Under the pieces are notes generated by a model. That model worked only from the letters and a program-made list of their open reading frames with translations. It was not told the origin of the DNA and made no database searches. Positions 35,065-46,365 of a DNA stretch of 64,000 nucleotides are shown piece after piece; the stretch's first letter is position 1, and every line of letters starts with the position of its first letter. The DNA is from Ailanthus altissimus (Eukaryota; Streptophyta; Magnoliopsida; Sapindales; Simaroubaceae): assembly GCA_946807835.1 (NCBI GenBank), contig OX327683.1:12405001-12469000 (forward strand). Reading direction: 5' to 3'. A program made the position numbers and the translations under genes.

Positions 35065-36438
35065 TGTTGTGTGATTTCTATAACACAAACTAACGCAAGT
35101 GCACGTATCGCAACAAGTAATAAAGTGATAAGTAGAGTGTCGATCCCACGGGGAATTGTTATTACTTGCTAAGTACTAAAATTATGTTCTCCTATTCTTA
35201 TTAAAGCTATTGGCAATTTAATGGTTTTAATATCTAAACTAACTAAACAAGAAATAATAATAGTTACAAGAATTGAGCAAGGAGAACAATTGTGATAGCA
35301 CAAATACTCAGATGCCTAGGATTACAATAATCCCTCAATACTTCACTTGAATCCAACTACTCCCCTTAGAACTATCAATATGAATGTCAACCAAGAACTC
35401 TAATATCCTCACAAGCCTCTTTTGCAGGTCAAGTGAGTATATCTCATTCAATTAACTATCTATATGTCTATGATAATCAAATTGAAATAAGATTCATTAA
35501 GTTCAAATTCTCTAAATGGTCATATATGCCTATGAGTATATGTCTATCTCATATGAAACTCATGCTTTTACACCATGATCATACATCAATTTATCCATGG
35601 CCAACACAAAATTTCCTTTGTCAAGTTCCTTAAGGTTCCCTAATCAATCTAATACATTTTCATGTAATTAGAAGCATTTAGCATAGAACAAATTGAACAA
35701 TTCCATACCAATATGATAAATAAGGGAAAATAATCAATCCAAGCTATATATTGAGTTCACATTGTAATCCTAGCAATAAAACTTAGTTCATAATTGAAAA
35801 TATAAGTTTAGAGCATCTAACAACATCATTATACATGTTGGAATCAACAACAAATACGAATTTGAAGAGAAGAAGAAATTTCCCTTGATGCAATGGTGAT
35901 GTTCTTCCTCCAAAATGCAGAAATTCTTCTTCTTCCCCTTGATTTTTGCCTCTTGTTGTTGATTCTTGCTTCCAAGACCCAAATGAAGTGTTTATTTTCG
36001 TGCTCTCAACTGCCCCTTTTGCTCCTCCTCCCTCTTTGGCTAAACAATGGGTGTTTATATAGGTAGGGTTGCAAAAAGAGGACAAAAATACCCCAAAGAA
36101 GTGCCCAGAATTCAGCGCCGCGGCGCTGCGATTCAATGCCGCGGCGCTCACTTTCTGCAATTGGCGCTGCGGCGCTGAAATCCAGCGCTGCGGCTCTGCA
36201 CTGTTGCTACAGTGGCACTGTAGCAGTACTGTAGCTACAGTGTTACTGTAGCAACAATGCCTCCTTCGTATTTTTATCTCTAATGCTCCGATTTGCGTCC
36301 GTTTTCCGGTATTTTTGCTCCGATAATGCTTCAACCTATAAAACAACATTAATACGCATAAATAGCCCAATTATTGAGATAAATTGAACAAATATCAAGT
36401 TAGGAAGATAAAATAGTTTATACAATTACGCCTTATCA
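35065..36438 (-). mobile_element. Athila-type solo LTR (family III), 1374 bp, inside the copia LTR
   Basis: On the minus strand it runs TGATAAGGCGTAATTG to CACACAACA, with perfect TSD GCATG at 35060-35064 and 36439-36443. A TATA box (TATATAAA, 36061-36054 minus) and a GC-rich palindromic U3 lie on the minus strand. The block TCGATCCCACGGGGAATTG near the LTR 3' end is shared with families II and IV. The 195-codon minus ORF (35783-36370) spans promoter and palindromes and is a chance frame. Confidence 0.92.
36113..36254 (-). promoter_or_regulatory. Palindrome cluster in family III U3
   Basis: Perfect 16-bp palindrome CAGCGCCGCGGCGCTG (36113-36128), three related GCGC boxes, then CTACAGT/ACTGTAG repeats including the perfect palindrome ACTGTAGCTACAGT (36228-36241). 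On the minus strand the cluster lies about 50-200 bp upstream of the TATA box, so it is a likely promoter or silencing target. Confidence 0.6.
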
Positions 36439-38098
36439 GCATGTCGCTAGGTATGGTCTGATGCTCAGGGAGTCTGGTGTACGTAGATATGAGATTCGTC
36501 GGCTCATATGGGTGAGTTGTATATCTGGATGCTTAGAGATTATATCTTAAAAAGTTTTATGGCCATAAGCAGTAAACCCGGGAAAAGACTTTTTCGTTGG
36601 GTTAAATAATATCGCAAAAGTGTTTACTTATATTACTTATTGGGATATGAATTTGGAGATAAGTTCACAAATGAGCAAATAGAGATTTGATGGTGGTGAT
36701 CTATATCTCTGCTCTTCTAGGATATAAGTGACAGAAGGATTATATCTATACATTATAACCTCAGCTTGTATAATCTAGCACGCTGATTTATAATATCTAT
36801 GATGTGTGCATAGGAAAATGTTCACGGACTCATGGAAGAGTCTATTTAACAAACTGGGCATGAATATAGAGAGTCTCGCTATATAGTGTATCGTTGTGTA
36901 CTAGGATAACGTATTCAATTAAACAGTTTGATTTAGTAAATTTTAGCAAACCAGACATTTGTTTCAAGATCCCTCGGGGTGTGCACTTGTCAAGATTTAA
37001 GTATTAAGTAAATCAATTAGTTAACAATAGTTATTGACCAATATAATGATAATAAGTGGCACAATGTGAGCCATTTATTGTTTGACTTTGAAATTACAAA
37101 ATTGACCTTACTTGTTAGACAAGCAAAGTTAATTTAATAAGTCAAAAATAGTTTCTGAATTATTTAAATTTGCAAAGTCAACATATTGTTATAATAAAGG
37201 GAATGGCTTGTATTATTTGTCAACAAATGATAAATTAATAAAATGCACATGTTTTATTTGCTGTTAAATTGAATAAACAAATGGAAACATAAGACATGGG
37301 CATAGCATGGAAAGCATGGCAAGGTGGGGGTTGTGGCGTGACTTGCCAAAATATAAGGGATCAATTGGCTTTAAAATGAAAGTGTGTATTCATGTTTTTG
37401 GCTAAGGAATGGCACGACAAAGAAGAAAAGGTAATAAAAAGACTTATAACAAATAGCTTGATGATTAAGTAATAGTGTGGCATTTGTTTAAGTGTTAGCA
37501 TTTGAATAAAAAGACTTATAAAATGAATTGATATTTTTCATTTGGTGAGACTTTATGATTTGGCCAAACAAAAGGGAAAATAAGAGAAAAAATGTTTTGT
37601 TTTATTTTCGAGTGTTGAAGTAGCTATTCATTTTCTTTTCTCTTCTATTTTGGCCGGTCACCATGCAAGCAAAACTAAAAGCTTGTTTTCTTGTTCAAGA
37701 GTTGTACAAAATCAAAACAATTTTATTGCTTTGTAACTAATAGCTTAAAGAGTGTAGCAAGGGTTTAGAGTTAACCAAGTTTATTGTGTTTAAGTGTTAA
37801 ACACAGTACTGGAATTGTAACTATCATTCTAGAGGCTCAAGCCTATACCGTTGAGTCCTAAAATTGTTCAAGAGTACCTTTCAAGGTAAACTTAAGTTTT
37901 CAACCTAAATTCTAAAGGCTTGACAAAATGATTTCTTAATCTTTATTTCATTATTCTAATGAAAGACTTAAATTAAATGTATTTATCGCTTTAAAAAATT
38001 ATATTTTTGGTTCTGCTGCACTAATATGTATAACATGTGTATTATTTAATGATGAACACTTGCATATGCATTTACCTTAATAAAATAGCACACTATCA

Positions 38099-38498
38099 CT
38101 AATACTAATTTAGTAAGATTCTCCTATGTCTATGTCTTTGTAAGAGACTAGATGCATTGGTTTAGTGAGAATCTCTTTTGTAAATGTCTTTATAGGGGAA
38201 TAGATGCATTGATTTGTGATATTCTCCTTTGCAAATGTCTTTGTAAGGGAAGGATGCACTTATTCAATTCCTCTTTGCAAAATGTCTTTGTAAGGGGAAG
38301 TGGATGCATTGGTTAATAAGATTGTCCTTTGTAAAATATCTTCGTTAAGGAAAGTGGATGCATTGGTTTGTAAGATTTTCCTTTGTAAATGTCTTTATAA
38401 GGGAATGGATAGACTAATTTAGGGAGATTCCCCTTTGTAAATTTCGTCATAGTGAAATGGATGCACTGGTAAGTGAAGTTTCCCTTTGTTTATAGTCC
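38099..38498 (+). repeat. 51-bp minisatellite, right part
   Basis: Continuation of the array at 34067-34341, about seven to eight more units (GGAATGGATAGACTAATTTA, GGAAGTGGATGCATTGGTT). The first five bases are the TSD copy. Confidence 0.85.
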
Positions 38499-38951
38499 TT
38501 AAGCCCGTATGATGTAATCATATATTCACAACAATGAAAGAGATTGATAGTTTGAATCCAAGTCCAAATGTGGTATTTAATGTTTGGAAACCTTTTGAAA
38601 AATACATACCAACAAGTCACTTACTAAACCGTTGTCCTTTCTTTTTTTCAATTTATGATGATGTGGTGTCATCTAAAATAGCAATAGGGTGGCAATAGGG
38701 TGCGTGAGGGTAGGGATCACAATACCCATTCTCGTATACTTGAATGGGTTAAGAAATTTTATATTCACCCTATACTTGATTTATGTAATTCAGATACGGG
38801 GCATAGGATCTCCAAATGGGGATGGGGATCCTAATAAGTACCCTATACTCAAATATTTTTTTAAAAAATTTTAAAATACTCTTTTACTTGTATCAATTTA
38901 ATTTTATAAAATAGTTTTTAACCCGAACAATTATAATATACCAAAAAAAAG
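38499..38951. other. Non-coding, possible old DNA-transposon fragment
   Basis: 38690-38850 holds GGATCACAATACCCATTCTC and GGGGATGGGGATCC strings like those in GC-rich plant MITEs, but no matching pair of ends was found. No gene is present. Confidence 0.3.
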
Positions 38952-40368
38952 GAAATTTTTTTATAAACGGCTTATATTTTTTGGCAACATTCTTTTTAAC
39001 AACAAATGAATATGTTAATATTTATTAGTTAAGAAATGAAAAATTGGACACTTATGCCTTTAAATTATATTTGTCTCTCTTACCAAACATTTGAACCCGT
39101 TCCCTTTCAAGAAATTCAAGGTTTTGAAATTTTTTGTGTTAATTTTTTAAATACAAAAGTTTAATATAATGAAGTGAATAAAACAAATTGGTAAATTTAA
39201 GAGAAATATGATGAAATAGGGAAGAAATATGAAAAATATGATAATTGGATGAAAAATAATGAAGTGTTTTGCGACCTGCGAATAGGATCCGCGAAAGTGG
39301 CTTCAATCATTGTTTTTTAAATTTATTTTTAATTAATAAAAGTTTTTTATTTTTAATTAATTTAATAAAATATTTTATTTATTTTTTAATTATATCTTTC
39401 GCACGGGATGTGCAAGTACAGCTTGCATGTGTGGGCTGCGTGGTAGGTAGTTGTGTCATACATGGCAATGGGTGTGTTATTTTAATTGTTTATTAATTGG
39501 AAATAAATAAATAATTTATAAAAATTAAGTTATTTTTATAATTATTTATTTAATAATTAAAACATATATTTTGCGTGTCGTATCTCGCGTGCGACGTGCA
39601 TGCATAGGATACCTATTGGGCGCCTTCGACACGTGCTTTCTACCTTGCAACATGCACAAGCATGTCACGTGCAAATTATATATTTTAATTTGATTATTAA
39701 ATTTAAAAATAATTAAAATAATTTATTTATATATTTAGTCATTAAAAAAATAAGTTATTTTTATTGTTTAATAATATTTTGTTAAAATAATTATATATAA
39801 ATATTTATTAATTTTAGTAAATTATTTTAATTAGTTTTTATTTATTTAAATTATTTATTTAAATTATTTATTTATAATTAAAAAACAAAATAAAAACAAA
39901 ATAAAACCTTTATTGAATAAAAATAAATTAAAAAAATTAAAAAAGAAAAAAAAGTGATTGAAGCCACTTTCGCAGATCCCATTCGCAGTCTGCCAAAGTG
40001 GCTTCCGTAAATTATTTTACGAAAGAGTTTTGCGGCCCGCAAAATACTTCAATGAATTAATTCCTAGTTATCAAAATTTTCCAAGTTACTTTAACTTTTT
40101 CTCCGATTCGTCACTTTTCTTTTAAATTTACTATATTTCTTCTACAATTCATTATATTATACTTTTTCATTTAAAAAACAAATACAAAAAACTTTAAATC
40201 TTTGAATTTATTGAGAGAGAGCGGGTCCAAGTGTTTAATGAGAGAACAAATATAACTTAATGGCATAATTGTCCAATTCTCCATTTCTTAGCTAATAAAC
40301 ATTAATCTATTCATTTGTGGCTAAAAAAGAATAGTACCTAAAAATATGGGCCATTTGTTGAAAAATTC
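38952..40368. mobile_element. Mutator-like non-autonomous element with long inverted-repeat arms
   Basis: The left arm (about 38952-39315) is repeated in reverse at about 39950-40368, with matches along the whole length. Examples are AACAAATGAATATGTTAATATT and AATGAATAGATTAATGTT; GAAATGAAAAATTGGACA and GAAATGGAGAATTGGACA; CGCGAAAGTGGCTTCAATCA and TGCGAAAGTGGCTTCAATCA. The right arm has an extra 50 bp or so near 40000. The A-rich flanks (CAAAAAAAAG, CTAAAAAAATG) could be a 9-10 bp TSD. The AT-rich centre (39360-39930) codes for nothing recognisable. Long arms and a GGAAATTTTT end suggest a MULE, which is an inference. Confidence 0.7.
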
Positions 40369-40689
40369 ACTAAAAAAATGTAAACATTACATGAAAATAT
40401 AAATTATATCCAGTTTTCAAGTCTTCAATTACTAATTTTAAATATTAATAACATGAATTAAAATTCAAAAATTAATGGAGCTTGGAAACCCCAGTGTCGC
40501 AGCGCTGTGCAGTGAGCGTCGTGGAGCTGGGGCCTAGGAACCTTGGCGCCGCGGTACTCCTTATCAACATTGCAGTGTTAGAGCCTGGATAGCCCCAGTG
40601 CCACAGCACCAAATGACACCACTGCGGTATCCCTTTTAGCTGTGTCTTGATTACATGTTTTTAAACATTCGAATCACATAATCAATAGC
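40369..40689. other. Non-coding, GC-rich island
   Basis: 40485-40640 is GC-rich with GCGC/CAGCGCTG and GGCGCCGCGG boxes like those in the Athila-type U3 regions, but no LTR ends could be placed. Possibly a relic of another LTR. Confidence 0.35.
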
Positions 40690-40870
40690 CCTAGAACATC
40701 CTAATTATGCTACGGATACTCCAATTAAGCACAAACAACATACAAACATGCACTCTAATACCAAAATAGCACACAAGCATGCTAATTACGCTATGGAACA
40801 TTCTAATTATGCTACAGACACTCCAATTAAGCACAAACAACACACAAACATGCACTTTCACATAAAAAAT
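40688..40870 (+). repeat. Imperfect tandem duplication, period about 111 bp
   Basis: CTAATTATGCTACGGATACT at about 40691 and CTAATTATGCTACAGACACT at about 40802, each followed by CCAATTAAGCACAAACAACA and CAAACATGCACT. Confidence 0.85.
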
Positions 40871-43800
40871 TAATGTAGCTCAATATAAAAATATATCTCA
40901 TTACACTAATGAGATAAAATAAAGCTTATCTTTAAAGCATGCTTTTGGTAATTCTAGTTGAGGACGTGATGTGATTCCTTGAACTAGAATGATAGCCTTC
41001 TTTTCTTGACAGAAATTCGTTGAAGCAACACTTGCTTCTCTTTTATATCTCTCGGCCTATATATATTTCCTTAATTCACATCACATGTTCATATTAAGAA
41101 AATGAAATACGGCCCCTTTATATAGCAAACTTATCCATCCTTTTGCCAAATCAAATTCAAGTTAATGCCAAGCATAGAAAAGTAATAAAATTAACACTTC
41201 ATGCTTGTAAAGAGATTGGCAACATGGTGCTAAATGTGTTGGCTGAGTATTAGTGCAATTGGTGGCTATTTACTTTAGAAATCAATAATATTAAGCCACC
41301 TTTTGCTAATAGAAATAATTTGTTTGAATATTTAAGCTACCTCTTGCTTGTTAATTGAAAGCATGACTCATGTTTAAAGAATAATATATTAACCATTAAA
41401 AAGATGCCAGCAGTTGCTTAATAAAGCACTGAATTGCAACCTCTTGCTTAACAACTTAAGCCTGACAAAAGATGTAATATCCAATCCCTATTAGTAGTAT
41501 TGGCACATAAATTTCGGTATAGAGCAATAAAGACACTGTAGGGTCACTTGATTTTAACTTTATTAGAAATATTTTCTTTATCGTGCGCGTGAGAGATATT
41601 AGACCTAATTTGATAATTTCACACTCGATCGGAGCGCCGGACGACCCTAGAATATTTTTGGAATTTTTCTCTATTGGCTTGGAAAAGGAAATCCTAATTT
41701 ACTACATGAATTTCCATTTAAGGGTTATGTATGGAACAAGTCTTTGTTGAGAAATACAATCCATATATTAAGGAATGGACCAATTAGAAGCAATCTCATG
41801 GATTGTCAAGTTAGAAATTCTAGTTAGTTCCTTTGACTATTTTAACTAGATAGTTACAAAGGAACCAATTAAATCCTTCTATTTGAACTAATGGCAAATT
41901 AGAACTTTTGAGTAAGTTGAAGGGCAAAATGGTCAATTGAGGGAGCACTATATATATGTTGGAAGTGTGTAGAGTTTTCAAGAGATGAAAAGCAAACACT
42001 TAGAGCAAATTCGTGCAAGGGTTGAAGGTGCTGCTACAGTGAAATTTTAGTTTTTTTTCTCATGATTTTGCATGTGTAATCAAGCTAAAATAAGGTTACA
42101 TACCAATCCCTAAGCTCAATTGAAGCCTCCATTAGTGAAAATTCAAGAAAAAGAGGTAAGAAAAGCATTGTTTTATGAGTTTGATAAGTGAGCTTTCTAG
42201 AATACTTTAATTGATGTTCTTGTGTGTATTCTTGGCTTAGATTGAGTTGAATTCTAGTGTGGAGCTTGAAGGAGTCATCAATTTGAAGAAATTGGCAAGG
42301 TAAGAATTAGAGTTTTTGTGATTTAAATGTAGAGACTTCAATTGGTTGTAATTAAGGCTTTAGAATGAATTTGGCTTAATTTTGTTGTAATTAGAACAAG
42401 AAATTGAGAAAAGAAATGTGTTGGAACCTAGGGTGAAATTCTGCCACTTTAGGAAAGTTAGGGATTGAGTGGTGTTTTGATTAAGTTGTTGTGTGTAAAT
42501 GGTGCATCATGTAAATTGAATGTATATAGTTGATGGAAAACCAAAAATGAAGAAAATGGGACATAATTGTCCATTTCAGAAAGGTGAAGGGCAATTATAT
42601 CCAACCAAGTTATAAGGCGTTCAATAATTTTCAGGGCGCCGGATGGTGAGTTAGATTAGATTAAATGGCTTCGTAAAGAAAAATTGAAAAGTAGTATGCA
42701 TCCGGACTTTGTATGCCAATTAGAGAGTTTAGTAGTTAAATGTCACTTATGGCGCATGGGTGAAGAAAATCGAGAGCGGTAACGGGAGCAGAAATCCGGA
42801 GCAAAATTGAATGCGGAGCGGTTGTGAGTAAAAGTCTACAATTTCTTTTATTTTTTGTTTATTATATTTTTGCATAATAAATATGTATGTTTTATGAGCT
42901 TTCAATGCATAAAAATAATTTATGATTTTGATATATATTCATAGACATGCTTTTACATGTTCGACTTAAGAAACAGTTTTAAAATTTCTACATCCGTTTT
43001 AAAGGCCATTGATACCCTCAGATTGTAGTGGTGATGATTGTATTAGACCCGGCCAGTATATCCCGTGCACATGGGCAGGTCTTGGGGGTGTGTCACTAAC
43101 TCCAGGAAGTCGGGATGTCGAGTCATGTGAGTTGCTCTATTTGTACGGGGTATTGTCTCACTATATGTATGCGATGTAGGATTCCGCTGCATAGCCACTG
43201 AGATGTCTTGAAATGTCACTGCGGGTGCTGCTAGTTGAGATGCTCCGTGACCTACTCACGTGTGCGGCGCTAGTTGAGTCGCTGCGTGAGTATAGAGCTT
43301 TAGGGTTACCATTGGTACAGTTTAGAAAGAAAATGGCCGAGCGAGGACTTTACTAGTTTTTGATTTACCGATAGCATTTATGCATTCATATGCACACAAC
43401 AGTTATTATGTTATACAGATTCTGGATATTATTTTCCAAAGATATAGATAAAACCCGCTCGGCAAGATTTCATTAGCATATGATATTAGAAACTGTTTTA
43501 CTGCTTTACATTAGTTTTAGAAGCATGATTTCTGCAAGTACTTTAGAATTTGCTATCTATGCATAATGTTATTTAATTTAAAATCTTAATTGCACTCACT
43601 GAGCTCCTTTAGCTCACTCATTTTGTGTTTTATGTTTTCTAAACACCCCTTCCCAGGTTCAGGTTTCGGTACGCAAGCTGCTGATTCTCCTATTGCCGAG
43701 TAGTGGGCCAAATCTGAAGATCATTTTTTGTACATGTAAATGTGCTAAATAACACTCTTTACTTAAGCATAGTAGTTGTAGGCATGTATATTTGTATGTA

Positions 43801-45611
43801 TATTTTGAACCAACAAGAAAAGATTTCGAGATTACGATGATTGTTTTTGCTTTTCACGAGTATGCACATTTTGTGATTCAAATGAAATAATTGAGTTGTG
43901 TTGGATGTGATTTAGAAAGGACCGGAGGTCCGAATTGGTAGTATTGAGAAGTGTGTGAAATAGAAGTGAAATTTCTTTGCAAATTTTATATGGAGTTTTT
44001 GAAAAACAGGGGAAACTCTACCCGTTTTTTTTTTAAATCAAGATGTCATTTTCGTGTATATTACAAGATTTTCTCAGTAATAGTAAGAACTAAAAAGAGG
44101 TTTGCCTCACGAAAATTTCTCATCTTGCCTAGTTATATTCTGAGAAACTTCTGTCGGGGTGCCCGGTAGGGCCGCTGGGATTTGCTGTAGAGGGTCTCGG
44201 GTCGGGTCCTGTCAAAAGCATTTCACATTTGAATGTTAAACGTGTTGGCCGAATTAATCTTTGTTTCAATTTGTGGCATTGTATTATTAATGCCATATGT
44301 CATGCAATTATAAATTAATGCCATAATATATAGCATTCAATAAAGGGATAAAGTAGCAAGTCTCACTTGCTAACATCCTAGGCTAAACACTTAAACTTTG
44401 TCAATTCCCCGAGAGACCCTAAATAATTCCTGCTTTTCAAGAACTTCCTAGATCGAACCATTCAATCTAGTGTGCTACCTTAATGCACAACGAGTATACT
44501 TCATATAGTGAGATTCCCTAGGTTTACACCCGTTTGTCTTATAGAACTCTTCTGTAAGTCCATAAATGCTACCCACCACATACGTTATAGAAATAACAAA
44601 ATGACGCATTGAACCATACAAGTTAAGGTTATTACATATTCATATAATCCCTCTATAAGATATTTCCTAGAAGAGTGGAGACATAGATTATCACTGTCAA
44701 GTCTTCGTTTGCTCAACCCTAAAACTTATCTCCAGATACGTATTCCCTTAAACAATATTCGCAAACACATTTGTAATATTGTTTCTCTCACAGGAAACTC
44801 TTTTCTGGGTTTGTTACTTATGACTATAAGATTATTTGGAATACAATCTTCAAGCATCTGGATATAAAACTTGCCCATATAAGCTGACGGATCCTATATA
44901 TACACACACCAGACTCTATGAGAATCGGATCACACTTAGTGACACCCAATGGTTAAACTATGAAAGATATCTAATATGTGTGGAACCTAAGTATGGTGGA
45001 TCACTCACAAGCCCATTATGGTGCTTAGGTCAAGGGACCACGAATATTACTCAACTCGAAACGACCCTTTATTGACAGCTTTATACGATGTCGATTGGAG
45101 GTCCATATTAATTCTGTTCAGTACTGAGTCCTCACTAAATACCCATATGCCTATACGAGCTTCCACTAAGCTCATGGTTTACTAATACTAACCATCTAGA
45201 CCATCAAAAATAGATATACAATGATCTAGATATTAAATAAAGTTTTCACCGATATACCCATATTAGTGAAAATAGACCAGGAACATAACTTTCAATAACA
45301 TACTTGCACAATGACATTTCTTACCACTATTTGAAACCTTGTCAACTATATCATTGCTAATATACTCTTAGGGCTTTGTCTAATTTCAGACAAGGCTAAA
45401 ACTCTTTAGATTTTGCTGACTCTCATAACCTACTAACTCTCAGTAGTGCCAACCTTTAGTAATTATAATTCTCAGTGTAACTAACTCTTAGCATTAGTCT
45501 AAACTACTTTTGACCATATATTAAATATAATTAGTGATTTAATGAAATATTAATTGAATAAGTAAAAATATTCATACAAAATGGGATGACATGTAAACAC
45601 AAATCTCAATA
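40690..45611 (-). repeat. 3' LTR (family V) of the copia element, split by a solo LTR, left end approximate
   Basis: The right end is CTCAATA at 45611, the reverse of the TGTTGG-type start. Going left, the body matches 3565-5935 and 34342-38098 in reverse (for example 44850-45070 against 4150-4370, and CTAGAATGATAGCC at about 40995). The left end lies somewhere in 40690-40880, blurred by a local duplication. It contains the family I LTR at 41473-44214. It directly follows the copia polypurine tract. Confidence 0.75.
41473..44214 (+). mobile_element. Family I solo LTR, 2742 bp
   Basis: Runs TGTAATATCCAATCCC to GGGTCCTGTCA. The flanks AAAGA (41468-41472) and AAAGC (44215-44219) match at 4 of 5 bases. 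The TATA box is near 41949 (CACTATATATATG) and the family core at 43010-43330. It is closely similar to 48635-51394. The small ORF 43951-44169 is LTR shadow. Confidence 0.9.
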
Positions 45612-45630
45612 ACTCTCACTTGCTCTAGTG
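45612..45630 (-). other. Copia polypurine tract
   Basis: The minus strand reads AGAGCAAGTGAGAGT directly before the LTR start TATTGAG, as in many plant copia elements (plus-strand DNA priming). Confidence 0.65.
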
Positions 45631-45699
45631 CTATTCATAATGATATCTAATACCTAATGACTCTACGTGTTTCTCAAATACTTTAGGTGTTCAGGCTTT

Positions 45700-46360
45700 A
45701 GTTAGTGGGCCTACTACATTATCTATAGGGTTAACTCTGAAATACAATATCTCTTCTAGCTAAGATCTCTCTAACTATATGGTATTTTCTCTTAACATAC
45801 TTAGATCTACGGTGTGCTCTTAAATATTTAGCTTGTGCAATGGCCTCATTATTGTCATAAAATAATAGGATATGATCCATTGAACTTGGGACTATACCAA
45901 GTTTTACGACAAATATAAGTATCCACATTGCTTTTGAGGCAGTAATATTATTTTACCTCTGTGGTAAAATTAGTTGTGGATCCATGTTTAACATTATTCC
46001 AACTTATTGCGTCACCATTGAGAATAAACACATATCCAGATATAGATTTTCTATTAATTGGATCAGACTGAAAGTTTGAATCTGTGTATCCTCTAACCTA
46101 TCTCCATATATAAGAAACTTTTTCTTTGTACCCTTAAGGTATTTAAGGATATGTTTGACTGTCATCCAATGGCTGTCACCTAGATTAGACTAATATTGGC
46201 TATTAACACTTACAACCATACTGCTATCAAGTCTCGTACACATCACGGTATACATCAAGCTTCTAATAGATGATGCTTATACGATGTTAGACATTCTAAC
46301 TCTTTCATCTTTTGTTTGAAGATACATCTCCCTTGAAAGATAAATGCCATGTCTAAAAGG
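45700..46360 (-). pseudogene. Copia RNase H pseudogene
   Basis: Minus-strand motifs in order are RGYTDSNFQSD, RKSISGYVFILNGDAISW and TTNFTTEVK (the GYxDADWAG, STSGY.F.L.G.AISW, STTEAEY series of copia RNase H). These are followed by FYDNNEAIAQAK and KYVKRKYHIVREIL in the frame at 45731-45928. This is the C-terminal end of the copia polyprotein. Stops and frameshifts are frequent. The solo LTR at 46366-47796 separates it from RT. Confidence 0.82.
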
Positions 46361-46365
46361 TATAT

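Larger units (their letters stand above)
34342..38098 (+). mobile_element. Ty1/copia solo LTR (family V), split by another solo LTR
   Basis: Runs TGTTGGAGATGG to CACTATCA, with perfect TSD CTAAT at 34337-34341 and 38099-38103. Without the nested LTR (35065-36438 and its TSD) it is about 2378 bp, matching 3565-5935 (2371 bp). Shared internal blocks include GTTCAGATCTGGTCTAAAGGA and AAACCCGGGAAAAGA. Confidence 0.9.

Noticed and set aside
36113..36254. Palindrome array considered as a CRISPR-like or tRNA structure
   Set aside because: No regular repeat-spacer pattern and no tRNA domains. It lies in an LTR promoter of a plant element.
35783..36370. 195-codon minus-strand ORF, the longest in the window
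   Set aside because: It lies wholly inside a solo LTR (35065-36438), runs through its GC palindromes and TATA region, and shows no domain. GC-rich low-complexity DNA keeps the frame open.
44836..45075. 79-codon plus-strand ORF
   Set aside because: Inside the copia 3' LTR and antisense to it. The same sequence in the other LTR copies is not open.
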